A stretch of 53,849 bases of DNA from the NCBI GenBank assembly GCA_026989535.1, contig JALSJD010000185.1, forward strand, positions 1-53,849, in the 5' to 3' direction. Under the pieces are notes generated by a model, which did not search any database, was not told where the DNA came from, and worked only from the letters and a program-made list of their open reading frames with translations. This document shows positions 8,026-16,194 of the stretch, piece after piece. The stretch comes from Cyclobacteriaceae bacterium (GTDB lineage Bacteria > Bacteroidota > Bacteroidia > Cytophagales > Cyclobacteriaceae). The translations under genes and the position numbers were made by a program. The stretch's first letter is position 1. Each line of letters opens with the position of its first letter.

Positions 8026-8415
8026 TCTGCGCACTCTAGCCCTAAACGTTATTCAGGGTTTCGCCCGAAGCCTTCTTTGCTGGCAAGGAAGGAATTGCTG
8101 CTTGTATAAGGGGCAATACTAATTTGGGATTGGATGAGCCCATAGATTACTGAGCCTTATCTGCCTAGCCAGTTAGGCTGGCGCTCGATAATAACGACAA
8201 TCCCGATATTTCGGAGTGCTTTTCGAACATAAGATTCTGATCTACTGTAGTTTGTGTTCTCATAACGACCTATTGCATAAAGCGAGTTAAAGATAGCTTT
8301 TAGAACGTATAAGATTCCTCGTACCTCAAAATTGAAAAACAATGCTTATTATATTGGCATCGTCACCAAATATCAATTTCAGATTATTAACTTTGCGGTC
8401 GCTAAAAAGAGGACT
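8026..8415. other. Intergenic region before aspS
   Basis: 390 bp. I see a hairpin with a 10-bp stem at 8071-8092 just after the MutS-like gene and a -7 box near the right end. The 61-codon minus-strand frame at 8157-8342 has no recognisable family and no clear start signal, so I do not call it a gene. Confidence 0.5.
8388..8395 (+). promoter_or_regulatory. -7 promoter box of aspS
   Basis: TAACTTTG is an exact match to TAnnTTTG, 20 nt before the ATG at 8416. No convincing -33 TTG is seen at the right distance. It lies inside an upstream TTG-started extension of the aspS frame, which argues that the extension is not translated. Confidence 0.45.
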
Positions 8416-10161
8416 ATGTTTAGATCACATAACTGTGGAGAATTAAGAATATCAAATGCAGGAACTAATGCCACCCTATGTGGATGGGTACAACGTGTGC
8501 GCAATAAAGGGGGTATGGTTTGGATTGATTTACGTGATAGGTACGGCATTACCCAGTTGGTATTTGAAGAAGGTAAAACAACCCCCGAGCTACTGGAGGC
8601 AGCCAAAAAACTAGGCCGTGAATTTGTGATTCAAACAGCAGGGCCTGTGGCAGAGCGCTACGCCAAAAACGATAAGCTGCAAACAGGCGATATTGAAATA
8701 TTGGTTGATAGCTTAGAAATATTGAATGCCTCTAAAGTGCCTCCCTTTTTAATTGAAGATGAAACCGATGGGGGAGACGACCTTCGCATGAAATACCGAT
8801 ATTTAGATTTGCGAAGAACACCAGTAAGAAATGCCTTAAAACTGCGTCATAAAATGATGCAGAAAACAAGGCTGTATATGGATCAGCAAGATTTTTTAGA
8901 GGTAGAAACTCCTGTACTTATAAAATCTACTCCTGAAGGAGCTCGGGACTTTGTGGTGCCTTCTCGTATGAACCCAGGAGAGTTTTATGCCCTGCCACAA
9001 TCACCACAAACGTTTAAACAATTGTTAATGGTAAGTGGGTTTGATAAGTATTTTCAAATTGTTAAATGCTTTAGAGACGAAGATTTAAGAGCCGACCGCC
9101 AGCCAGAGTTTACACAAATTGATTGCGAAATGTCTTTTGTTGACCAAAAAGACATTTTAAACACTTTTGAAGGATTAATTAGATACTTATTTAAAGAAGT
9201 AAAAGGTATTGAAATTGGTGATATTGCTCAAATGGAGTATGCCGATGCTATGCGTTTATATGGCAATGATAAGCCCGACATAAGATTTGATATGCAGTTT
9301 GTTGAACTTAATGAGGTGGCCAAAGGCAAAGGGTTTTCCATTTTTAATGAGGCCGAACTCATCGTTGGCATAAATGCCAAAGGTGCTGCCAATTATACCC
9401 GTAAACAATTAGATGCGTTAACTGATTTTGTGCGTAAACCACAAGTGGGAGCTAAAGGATTGGTGTATGTAAAATGTAACGAAGACGGGAGCTTTAAGTC
9501 ATCAGTAGATAAATTCTATTCGCAAGAAGACCTTAAAGCCTGGGCTGATAAAATGGATGCCAAACCCGGAGACCTCTTATTAATTTTAAGTGGAGATACC
9601 AACCCTACACGTTCGGCTTTAAGTGTATTGCGCTTATATATGGGCGATGAATTAGGGCTTAAAAATTCAGATGAATTTAAACTACTTTGGGTCGTTGATT
9701 TTCCTTTACTCGAATGGGACGAAGACACACAACGGTTTCATGCGATGCACCACCCGTTTACATCGCCTCAAAAAGCCGATATGGCATTGCTAGATACTAA
9801 CCCTGGGGCAGTAAGAGCCAATGCGTACGATTTAGTAATTAACGGAGTTGAAGTAGGTGGCGGTTCCATCCGTATCCATGATAAAGAAACACAGGCACTA
9901 ATGTTTAAGCATTTAGGCTTTACCAAAGAAGAAGCCCAAGCCCAGTTTGGCTTTTTAATGGAGGCTTTTGAGTATGGCGCACCCCCTCATGGCGGCATTG
10001 CCTTTGGTTTTGATAGGCTTTGTAGCCTATTTGGCGGTTCCGATTCAATAAGAGATTATATCGCTTTTCCTAAAAATAACTCGGGTAGAGATGTAATGAT
10101 TGATTCGCCTTCCCCTATTTCGAATGAGCAGTTAGATGAGCTGGAGATAAAGTTGATTTAA
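8416..10161 (+). CDS. aspS: Aspartyl-tRNA synthetase
   Basis: Class II aminoacyl-tRNA synthetase, 581 residues, charging tRNA-Asp in the cytosol. The N-terminal OB-fold anticodon-binding domain starts [11 protein letters not shown] and includes [11 protein letters not shown]. Class II motif 2 is [16 protein letters not shown] and motif 3 is [10 protein letters not shown] near the C terminus, with the bacterial GAD insertion between them. The open frame extends upstream to a TTG at 8332, but the ATG at 8416 matches the usual N terminus of the family and lies just downstream of a -7 box. The stop overlaps the convergent STAS-like gene by 4 bp. Confidence 0.96.
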   Translation: MFRSHNCGELRISNAGTNATLCGWVQRVRNKGGMVWIDLRDRYGITQLVFEEGKTTPELLEAAKKLGREFVIQTAGPVAERYAKNDKLQTGDIEILVDSLEILNASKVPPFLIEDETDGGDDLRMKYRYLDLRRTPVRNALKLRHKMMQKTRLYMDQQDFLEVETPVLIKSTPEGARDFVVPSRMNPGEFYALPQSPQTFKQLLMVSGFDKYFQIVKCFRDEDLRADRQPEFTQIDCEMSFVDQKDILNTFEGLIRYLFKEVKGIEIGDIAQMEYADAMRLYGNDKPDIRFDMQFVELNEVAKGKGFSIFNEAELIVGINAKGAANYTRKQLDALTDFVRKPQVGAKGLVYVKCNEDGSFKSSVDKFYSQEDLKAWADKMDAKPGDLLLILSGDTNPTRSALSVLRLYMGDELGLKNSDEFKLLWVVDFPLLEWDEDTQRFHAMHHPFTSPQKADMALLDTNPGAVRANAYDLVINGVEVGGGSIRIHDKETQALMFKHLGFTKEEAQAQFGFLMEAFEYGAPPHGGIAFGFDRLCSLFGGSDSIRDYIAFPKNNSGRDVMIDSPSPISNEQLDELEIKLI

Positions 10162-10586
10162 GTAGACTTATAGCGTGTATTAAGTTGGGTTTTTATCCAA
10201 AATTCTGCCTCTTCTCTGCTTTTTAGCACATTCACTTCAATATTATGAGACGATACTGCAAATTTTAACCTATTTGTTAAATTCTCCATAATTAAATCAT
10301 CTTTTACAACATAGCACAAACAACACAAACCACTCTTTTTAGCTATTGGAAATGCCTCCTTGCCTAAATAATCTAGCACCTTAGCAAAAGACCCAAAAAC
10401 TTTACTTAAATCCACAATCGAACCCCTTACCTCATTAGCAGAATAAAACTCAGACACCTCTTTTAGATGTATAAGAGCTAATTCAATATTAACTCTCCCC
10501 GCATATTCAGAAACAAGGGTTTTTTCCTTCACATGAAAAACAGTAGTTGCCATCTTACTTTGAGTAACCGTAATAATCATAGCCAT
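10158..10586 (-). CDS. STAS/SpoIIAA-like small protein, paralog 1
   Basis: 142 residues, no signal peptide or membrane segment. It looks like an alpha/beta protein of the STAS/SpoIIAA-like type, ending in the characteristic [13 protein letters not shown] helix. It is clearly paralogous to the upstream gene at 10613-11008, sharing GSxVDxxxxxGSFAK, PxAxKSGLxC and the EEAE/DEAE-x-WI end. The paralog begins at the residue matching Met3 here, so the ATG at 10578-10580 may be the true start. Function unknown; small STAS proteins often bind partner proteins or lipids. Its 3' end overlaps aspS by 4 bp on the opposite strand. Confidence 0.6.
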   Translation of the reverse strand: MAMIITVTQSKMATTVFHVKEKTLVSEYAGRVNIELALIHLKEVSEFYSANEVRGSIVDLSKVFGSFAKVLDYLGKEAFPIAKKSGLCCLCYVVKDDLIMENLTNRLKFAVSSHNIEVNVLKSREEAEFWIKTQLNTRYKST

Positions 10587-10612
10587 AAATTAAATACGTT
10601 GAAAAAACCATG

Positions 10613-11008
10613 TTAAAGCCTTAATTTAATCCATGCTTCGGCTTCATCTCTTTCGGAAAACACTTTTGACTTTAAATTAAACAATGTGGCCATTTCTTTT
10701 AGTTTTGAGCTAAGGTTATTAACAATCAAGTCTTCCGAAACAACAAACCCCTGACATTTTAAGCCACTTTTAATTGCAACGGGATAGTAAGTCTCTTTCA
10801 TGTACTCAAATATTTTAGCAAAGGATCCATACATTTCCTTTATATCAACTACAGAGCCAAGTACTTCATTATTCTTATAGAATTCAACTATGCTTGCCAA
10901 ATGCTCAAGGGCTAACCCGATTGTAATGCGACCTTTATATACAGAAACAAGCATTTTGTTGTTTTTGTTATAAACAGTAGTCCCAAGCTTATTTTGAGCA
11001 ATAATCAT
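10613..11008 (-). CDS. STAS/SpoIIAA-like small protein, paralog 2
   Basis: 131 residues. It aligns along its whole length with the downstream gene: TTVYxKNxKMLVSVYxGRITIGLALEHL against [28 protein letters not shown], then GSVVDIKEMYGSFAKI and PVAIKSGLKC. The C-terminal DEAEAWIKLRL resembles the end of STAS/SEC14-type domains. The two genes are 26 bp apart on the same strand, so they arose by tandem duplication and are probably co-transcribed. The conserved Cys of the KSGLxC segment is kept in both. I cannot name a partner or process. Confidence 0.6.
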   Translation of the reverse strand: MIIAQNKLGTTVYNKNNKMLVSVYKGRITIGLALEHLASIVEFYKNNEVLGSVVDIKEMYGSFAKIFEYMKETYYPVAIKSGLKCQGFVVSEDLIVNNLSSKLKEMATLFNLKSKVFSERDEAEAWIKLRL

Positions 11009-11124
11009 AATGCAAATATCTAAACTATTATTAATTAAAGTTAAAACTTCAATTATAATCTACTAATATACATTAAAACAATTTGTAAGACAGGGATGCA
11101 TTTCAAATTGTCGCAATTGTTTAA

Positions 11125-11637
11125 CTTTATAAAAAAGAGTCCACTCCGAAAACACCCAAAACCAAAAAAGTCTCTTTTGGCGACCTTTTCACGTCTATTG
11201 GGTTTAAAGTGAAAAACCAAACTCCTTACCTTTTTACAATTGGCAATTTTGGTATTGGCCTTATGGGAGGGTTTCAAAAGTTCTCTATAGTTAATGATAA
11301 ATTCAAAGAATTTAAGCTAGCCTTTTCGTTTGGACTATTTGGAATTTTGTGGACTGTAGGATATTCTAATCAATTGAGAAAACTAACAAATGCCGAAAAA
11401 ACAAGAGCTGGTGGTGCTTTCTTAGGGATCACTAAGTTTTTTTGCTTTGCAATTAGCTTGTCTGTCGAGGGTTAATATCTGCAAAATTTATGGCAGCTTG
11501 ACATTGATTTTTCCAAGCATTTTTATCGACCTAATTTGACAGTTGGAATAGGCTATGAACGTCTTTATATGTTCGCTGTGTTTGAACCACTTTATCATAC
11601 CGAATTGAATATTAAAACGGTTGGCAACAAGCGCTAA
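11125..11637 (+). pseudogene. Broken gene, beta-strand-rich fragment, with an in-frame stop
   Basis: A single frame stays coding-like from about 11125 to the TAA at 11635-11637 and is interrupted only by a TAA at 11473-11475. Before the stop it reads VSFGDLFTSIGF, YLFTIGNFGIGLMGG and similar; after it, WQLDIDFSKHFYRPNLTVGI and GYERLYMFAVFEPLYHTEL. The alternating hydrophobic/polar segments and the aromatic-rich end look like beta-barrel strands. There is no ATG at the start; a GTG at 11209 opens an 88-codon piece. It is most likely the decayed remnant of a membrane or exported protein gene. The family is not recognised. Confidence 0.35.
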
Positions 11638-11731
11638 AACAGCATAGGGTGATAGAGCCAAATCAAAAATTTGTCTCGGTAGGCCATGGAAATTTTTATA
11701 CCTTTAACCCCCTCGCTGTTTAGTGTGGGCG

Positions 11732-12286
11732 TTAATTTAGCTCAAATTTCTTGTACACATCCCATTTTTTGCCGTTATGCTTAAGCAATGCAATAGCGTT
11801 TGCCTTAAAAATTGCTTCAAAGGGTTTAGTTTTAAAATGCGCCCATAATTGGTAAAATTGTGGTTTTTTTAAATCTCTAAAAGCAATGGTAATATGAGGG
11901 TGAAACCCCCTAATGTCTTTTAAAAAATGGAGCTTTAACTCTTGCCGAGCCATTTTTAGCACTTGGTTTTTTGCCTCTGTAAGCGCATCCGTGTTTTCTA
12001 CATTTACATAAATTACACGAGGCTCAAAGCAATTAAAATTAGGCAGTAACACATCGAACTTAGCCATTGAAGAGGTCAATTTGCGAAGACTCGCAAAGAG
12101 CTGTGCTTCCTTTGCTGTTTTCCATTTAAAAGGCATTAGCAGGGTTATATGGGCAGGCGAACGCAGTGCACCTTTGGAGCCTACTTTGCTAAAAACCCAT
12201 TGTTTTAGCTTCATTAACTCCGTTTGTAATGGCTCATCGGGTATAATGGCAATAAAATAAAGCGAATGGATGTCTTTTTTCTTCAC
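11732..12286 (-). CDS. 2H phosphoesterase, 2'-5' RNA ligase-like (ThpR/LigT family)
   Basis: 184 residues with the two HxT motifs of the 2H phosphoesterase superfamily: HIT at 46-48 (SPAHITLLMPF) and HIT at 131-133 (GFHPHITIAF). These enzymes act on 2',3'-cyclic or 2'-5' phosphodiester RNA ends. The true substrate in bacteria is usually unknown, and ligase activity is only measured in vitro for relatives. The start is a GTG at 12284-12286, with no ATG nearby that keeps the first strand. Cytosolic. It stands apart from its neighbours by about 120 bp. Confidence 0.85.
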   Translation of the reverse strand: MKKKDIHSLYFIAIIPDEPLQTELMKLKQWVFSKVGSKGALRSPAHITLLMPFKWKTAKEAQLFASLRKLTSSMAKFDVLLPNFNCFEPRVIYVNVENTDALTEAKNQVLKMARQELKLHFLKDIRGFHPHITIAFRDLKKPQFYQLWAHFKTKPFEAIFKANAIALLKHNGKKWDVYKKFELN

Positions 12287-12407
12287 TGTGTAAAAGTAGA
12301 AAGAAGGATTGGGTATCGAATTATTCTGATACAGAATAAAAAGCCAACATCAATTGAGTGCATTTTGATAATAAGAGACACCGAGAATTTGCAAAAGCCA
12401 GAGGCGA

Positions 12408-12785
12408 TTAGTTTTTTATTTTAATATCCATGCCAAAAGGCACTAAAGCAAGGTAGGCTAATTTTAAATGTTGTTGAGCAAACGGAATACCAATAATAGT
12501 AATTCCGAACAATAAGGCTAAAACCAAATGGATTATTGCAAGCTCTATACCAGCAAATAATAGCCAAATCACATTCATAATAAGGTATAAACACCCACCG
12601 GAACGTTGCCCTTGCACCGCCTCCTTGCCAAAGGGCAATAGTGCCAAGCCCGCCATTTTAAGGGTTTGAATGCCAAACGGAATACCAATGATGGTTATTA
12701 TTAATAGTAAGCTGCCGAAGAGGTAGATAATAAATACAAAAAAGCCTCCGAGTACTATCCAAAGCACGTTTCCAATAGTGTTCAT
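12408..12785 (-). CDS. yccF: YccF family inner-membrane protein
   Basis: 125 residues made of two similar halves, each with a long hydrophobic stretch followed by a GIPFxxQxLKxAxLALxPFG signature (about 35-53 and 97-115). This internal duplication is the YccF domain hallmark. Four hydrophobic segments are visible. The molecular function of YccF is not established. It is separated from the barrel-protein gene by 28 bp on the same strand, so co-transcription is likely. Confidence 0.88.
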   Translation of the reverse strand: MNTIGNVLWIVLGGFFVFIIYLFGSLLLIITIIGIPFGIQTLKMAGLALLPFGKEAVQGQRSGGCLYLIMNVIWLLFAGIELAIIHLVLALLFGITIIGIPFAQQHLKLAYLALVPFGMDIKIKN

Positions 12786-12813
12786 GTTGTTGTTTTTGAG
12801 TGACCGAGGGCTT

Positions 12814-13389
12814 TTATTCGTTGAGTTGCCCTAAAGTAAATCCAACGTAAAGTTGCAAGAAAATGTTTCTAAAAACTACTGCATTACCTACCGAGCCACC
12901 CGAAGTATTGGTAAATCCAACTCCTGCTCTAACTCCGTAATTACCAAAATCAGTGTCTTTGCCTCCACCAATTAAGCCTGTAAAATCAAACCGTTTAACC
13001 TGCGATGTTATGCTTTGGGTAAAACCATCATCATGTAAATTGGCAAAAAGTAAATAGCCAAGCTGAGGACCAATTTCAAAATACACATCATTTTGATTAT
13101 AAAATTTAATAAGCAGGGGGAGGTTTAAATAATTATAAGCCAAATACCTTCTGCTAATATTGGCGGCCCTAGCTCCTTGCATAGAATAATGCAATTCAGC
13201 AACAAGCCCAAAACGTTGTTCAACTCTTTGCTGGTAATAAAACCCAGCGTGCATTCTTAATTGGGGCGTATTGCCCGAGCCAAATTTACCCAAGGTTGTA
13301 ATATTTGCGCCTCCTTTTGCACCCCAAGTTATTTGACCAAAGCTGTACAAAGGAGCCAAAAGGATTAAAGCAAGTAGAATATTTTTCAT
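12814..13389 (-). CDS. Outer membrane beta-barrel protein (PorT-like family)
   Basis: 191 residues with a signal peptide (MKNILLALILLAPLYSFGQ). The mature protein begins ITWGAKGGANITTLG, the usual opening of the Bacteroidota small outer-membrane barrel family, and alternates aromatic-rich strands (FYYQQRVEQRFGLVAELHY, YNYLNLPLLIKFY, YFEIGPQLGYLL) to the end strand FLQLYVGFTLGQL. The GAKGG start and the length fit an eight-strand barrel. No specific ligand or role can be given. Probably the first gene of a two-gene unit with yccF. Confidence 0.85.
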   Translation of the reverse strand: MKNILLALILLAPLYSFGQITWGAKGGANITTLGKFGSGNTPQLRMHAGFYYQQRVEQRFGLVAELHYSMQGARAANISRRYLAYNYLNLPLLIKFYNQNDVYFEIGPQLGYLLFANLHDDGFTQSITSQVKRFDFTGLIGGGKDTDFGNYGVRAGVGFTNTSGGSVGNAVVFRNIFLQLYVGFTLGQLNE

Positions 13390-13501
13390 AATAATTATTG
13401 AATATTTTTTAAAGATAGATAATAAGACTTAGACCGCAAATTGCTCACGTAAAGTTGGCGCAGCAAGTAATCCAAATCACATAAATATTGAGATTCTAGT
13501 G

Positions 13502-13509
13502 TACATTTG
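13502..13509 (+). promoter_or_regulatory. -7 promoter box that fixes the start of the next gene
   Basis: TACATTTG, an exact TAnnTTTG match, 25 nt before the ATG at 13535. The open frame extends upstream to a GTG at 13499, which lies before this box, so translation from the GTG is unlikely. Confidence 0.45.
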
Positions 13510-13534
13510 TAATTCAGTTCAGCCCTTACTTATT

Positions 13535-15013
13535 ATGCTTGAAGAACATTTTGAAAAGTACAGAAAGAATATAATTGGAGAGAATAAAAAATTTGAAAGT
13601 CCTTACGGAGAAAAGCAAATAATCTATTCTGATTGGACTGCCAGCGGAAGAATATATGGTCCAGTAGAAGACAAGTTAAGCGAGAAGTTTTACCCGATGG
13701 TAGGCAATACCCATACCGAAACGAATGTTACGGGGTCGTCTATGACAGTGGCGTATCATAAAGCAATGGATATTGTAAAAAAACATGTGAATGCTTCTGC
13801 TGAAGATGTAATGATTTCTTCCAACTCTGGCATGACGGGCGTGGTTAATAAGTTTCAGCGCATTTTAGGACTTAAGGTATATGAAAAGCACCGCAAGTTT
13901 ATAAAAGTGGCAGAAGAAGATAGGCCAATCGTATTTATTACCCATATGGAGCACCACTCCAATCAAACCTCTTGGTTAGAAACCCTAGCGGATGTAGAGA
14001 TTATTAGCCCTAATTCGGAGGGTTATGTTGATTTAAACAGTTTTGCACAGTTATTAGAAAAGTACAAAAATCGTAAAACAAAATATGCCGCCATTACTTC
14101 TTGTTCAAATGTTACAGGCATTATAACGCCTTATTTCGAAATTGCCGAAATGATTCATAAGGTTGGAGGGTATTGCTTTGTTGATTTTGCTTGCTCTGCT
14201 CCCTACATCGATATTAATATGCACCCCAAAAAAGAAGCACAATATTTAGATGCGATTTTCTTTTCGCCTCATAAATTTTTGGGTGGCCCTGGCACAGCAG
14301 GCGTGCTTATTTTTAATAAAGATTTATATAATAATGAAGTGCCCGACAACCCTGGTGGAGGCACCGTGGATTGGACTAACCCTTGGGGTTTGCACAAATA
14401 CCTTGACGACATTGAAATGCGTGAGGATGGAGGTACACCTGCCTTTTTGCAAACCATAAAAACGGCACTTTGTGTAAAGGTAAAAGAGGAGATGGGCACC
14501 GATAAAATTAAAGCAAGGGAGGAAGAGCAAATTGACCTTATTTGGGATCGAATGAAAGCCATAGCCGGCTTACATATTTTGGCTGATAATTTTAAAGATA
14601 GGTTAGGCGTGCTTTCTTTTTACATTGATAAGCTTCATTATAATTTAGGTGTTCGGTTATTAAACGATCGTTTTGGCATACAAATGCGAGGTGGTTGCTC
14701 TTGTGCGGGTACTTATGGCCACTATTTATTGCACGTAGATGAAGAAACGTCTAATGCCATAACATCGGCTGTTACCCATGGCGACATGACCAATAAACCG
14801 GGTTGGATTCGCATGTCAATCCACCCAACGATGCCCAATGCGGAGCTTGAATTTATAGTGGATGCGATTGAGCAATTAGCCGCTAATTTTGAAGCATGGG
14901 GCAAAGAATATGCGTACGATTTACACACCAATGAGTTTAACTATAAGGGAGGCAATTTTGACACCAAGCAAAAAGCGAAAATAGAAGACTGGTTTGAAGG
15001 AAATATGGCATAA
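13535..15013 (+). CDS. Large PLP-dependent class V aminotransferase-fold enzyme
   Basis: 492 residues from the ATG at 13535, longer than typical cysteine desulfurases (about 400). Recognisable pieces are YSDWTASGR at the N terminus, THMEHHSNQTSW, the cofactor Asp in CFVDFACSAPY, and the PLP lysine in FFSPHKFLGGPGTAG. A cysteine-containing segment, MRGGCSCAGTYGHYL, lies at the position where cysteine desulfurases carry their catalytic loop. A desulfurase-like or C-S lyase activity is therefore plausible, but the substrate is unknown. It is only distantly related to the class V protein at 1974-3110. A hairpin directly after the stop probably ends its transcript. Confidence 0.85.
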   Translation: MLEEHFEKYRKNIIGENKKFESPYGEKQIIYSDWTASGRIYGPVEDKLSEKFYPMVGNTHTETNVTGSSMTVAYHKAMDIVKKHVNASAEDVMISSNSGMTGVVNKFQRILGLKVYEKHRKFIKVAEEDRPIVFITHMEHHSNQTSWLETLADVEIISPNSEGYVDLNSFAQLLEKYKNRKTKYAAITSCSNVTGIITPYFEIAEMIHKVGGYCFVDFACSAPYIDINMHPKKEAQYLDAIFFSPHKFLGGPGTAGVLIFNKDLYNNEVPDNPGGGTVDWTNPWGLHKYLDDIEMREDGGTPAFLQTIKTALCVKVKEEMGTDKIKAREEEQIDLIWDRMKAIAGLHILADNFKDRLGVLSFYIDKLHYNLGVRLLNDRFGIQMRGGCSCAGTYGHYLLHVDEETSNAITSAVTHGDMTNKPGWIRMSIHPTMPNAELEFIVDAIEQLAANFEAWGKEYAYDLHTNEFNYKGGNFDTKQKAKIEDWFEGNMA

Positions 15014-15035
15014 GTGTTTGTTTATGAACAAACAC
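15014..15035 (+). terminator. Hairpin directly after the stop codon
   Basis: A perfect 9-bp stem, GTGTTTGTT (15014-15022) pairing with AACAAACAC (15027-15035), with a 4-nt loop, starts at the base after the TAA. There is no U-run, so it may be a processing or attenuating hairpin rather than a classical terminator. Confidence 0.45.
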
Positions 15036-15187
15036 TAAGGAATTGTAAAGAAATAAGTCGTTGAAATTGACGCATTTATTTTTTTCTTTATCGAGGCAAA
15101 ATTTTCCAGCGTAGCCGTAGCTACGGTTTAAAAATTTAACGATGAGAAAAAGTCAAAACGATGAGTTATTTCTTTACAATTCCTTAG
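15035..15187. repeat. 153-bp imperfect palindrome with perfect 22-bp ends
   Basis: The left end (15035-15056, CTAAGGAATTGTAAAGAAAT plus two bases) is the exact reverse complement of the right end (15166-15187). The interior continues as a weaker inverted repeat (TTTCTTTATCG against CGATGAGAAA) around a CCGTAGCTACGG core. The layout resembles a small non-autonomous element or a very long hairpin. No other copy is seen in the window. Confidence 0.7.
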
Positions 15188-15247
15188 CTTAGCTACGAAA
15201 TAGATTTTCTAATGTATAATTGAGGATTAATCAAACTATTTTATAAG

Positions 15248-15766
15248 ATGAAAATTAAATTATTACTATTTTTAGGAATCACAGCAGCATTTTTCTCTTG
15301 TGGATCGTCCTCTTCTGAAAACAAAGAGGCTGTGACAGAGGTAGGTGAAAAGGTTGTTGCATCTGAAGTAATTGCAGCCATTGATACAGTATCAGCAAGC
15401 TATATATTACTTAAATCACAATGCCTTATTTGCCATGGTGGTGGGGCCTCTCACGATGCTATTATAGCACCTCCAATGCAAGCGGTTAAATGGTTTTATA
15501 GTCAGCGTTTTTCTACCAAAGAAGAATTTGTTGAAAGGATGGTAACTTGGGGAGCAAACCCTACCGAAGAAAAATCATTGATGAAAGGAGCTGTTAAACG
15601 TTTTAAGATAATGCCAAAACCTGCAACAAGCGAAGCTGATTTAAAAACCATTGCTGAATTTATTTACGATAATGAGTTGCAGTCACCCGATTGGTTTGCG
15701 GAGCGTTTTGAAAAAATGCACAGAGGAGGTAAAAAAGGAATGGGAATGAAAAAAAACGCTAATTAG
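15248..15766 (+). CDS. Cytochrome c-type haem lipoprotein
   Basis: 172 residues. The signal peptide ends in a lipobox (AAFFSC, C18), so the protein is a lipoprotein. A single haem-binding motif CLICH (C59, C62, H63) is followed by a possible Met ligand in FKIMPKP, and the helix DLKTIAEFIYDNE matches the C-terminal helix of small c-type cytochromes. A Lys/Gly/Met-rich tail (GGKKGMGMKK) ends it. It probably serves periplasmic electron transfer, partner unknown. No oxidase or cytochrome-maturation genes are close. Confidence 0.82.
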   Translation: MKIKLLLFLGITAAFFSCGSSSSENKEAVTEVGEKVVASEVIAAIDTVSASYILLKSQCLICHGGGASHDAIIAPPMQAVKWFYSQRFSTKEEFVERMVTWGANPTEEKSLMKGAVKRFKIMPKPATSEADLKTIAEFIYDNELQSPDWFAERFEKMHRGGKKGMGMKKNAN

Positions 15767-15767
15767 A

Positions 15768-15941
15768 GTCCGTCCACAAAGTCGGTGTCTAGTTCAGAAA
15801 GTTTGCTATCAAGCATCGCCTCCCTTAGTTACAAAGTACGGTGGGCAAGGGCTTGTGAAATTTAAAAAAACGAAGCCCTGATGCTCGGGATGAGCATTTT
15901 TTAAATGAGCATAACGAAGATAGCGGACTTTATGAACAGAC
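15768..15941. repeat. 174-bp element with inverted ends
   Basis: GTCCGTCCACAAAGTC (15768-15783) and the reverse complement of 15926-15941 (GTCTGTTCATAAAGTC) differ by three transitions over 16 bp. The interior carries a smaller inverted pair, GATGCTC/GAGCATT. It could be a miniature transposon-like element or a decayed repeat, and fills the gap between convergent genes. Confidence 0.5.
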
Positions 15942-15942
15942 A

Positions 15943-16185
15943 CTATTTAGTTAAAAATACTATTGTATAATGTGCCAAAACCAACTTATAAAGAAAGAAG
16001 AGTACGAGTATAACCATAATTAAAGCCCCAACTCCGGCAATTGTGTTCAACATTACAACTATGCCCACAACACCATAATCCCCTCCATACTTAGCATCTC
16101 TTTCTTTTTTTGCACCGCTTTGGCTTCTGTGCTTAATTATTAAAAACAGCCAGCCAAATAGTGGAGCAATAATGAGCCTAAACAT
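15943..16185 (-). CDS. Small membrane protein of unknown function
   Basis: 80 residues with two strongly hydrophobic stretches (about 4-17 and 42-70) separated by a charged KHRSQSGAKKERDAKYGGDYG loop. It starts 9 bp after the polA stop on the same strand, which supports translation as part of the polA transcript. I do not recognise the family. The codons and spacing look genuine, but the 3' end touches the element at 15768-15941. Confidence 0.5.
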   Translation of the reverse strand: MFRLIIAPLFGWLFLIIKHRSQSGAKKERDAKYGGDYGVVGIVVMLNTIAGVGALIMVILVLFFLYKLVLAHYTIVFLTK

Positions 16186-16194
16186 ATTTATAGT

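Noticed and set aside
8157-8342. 61-codon minus-strand frame before aspS
   Set aside because: No recognised family, no promoter or neighbour support.
8332-8415. TTG-started extension of aspS
   Set aside because: It spans the TAACTTTG promoter box and the added residues do not belong to the family N terminus.
11053-11277. 74-codon minus-strand frame
   Set aside because: It opposes the more protein-like broken frame at 11125-11637 and shows no family.
13499-13534. GTG-started extension of the class V protein
   Set aside because: The GTG precedes the TACATTTG box, so it would not be in the transcript.
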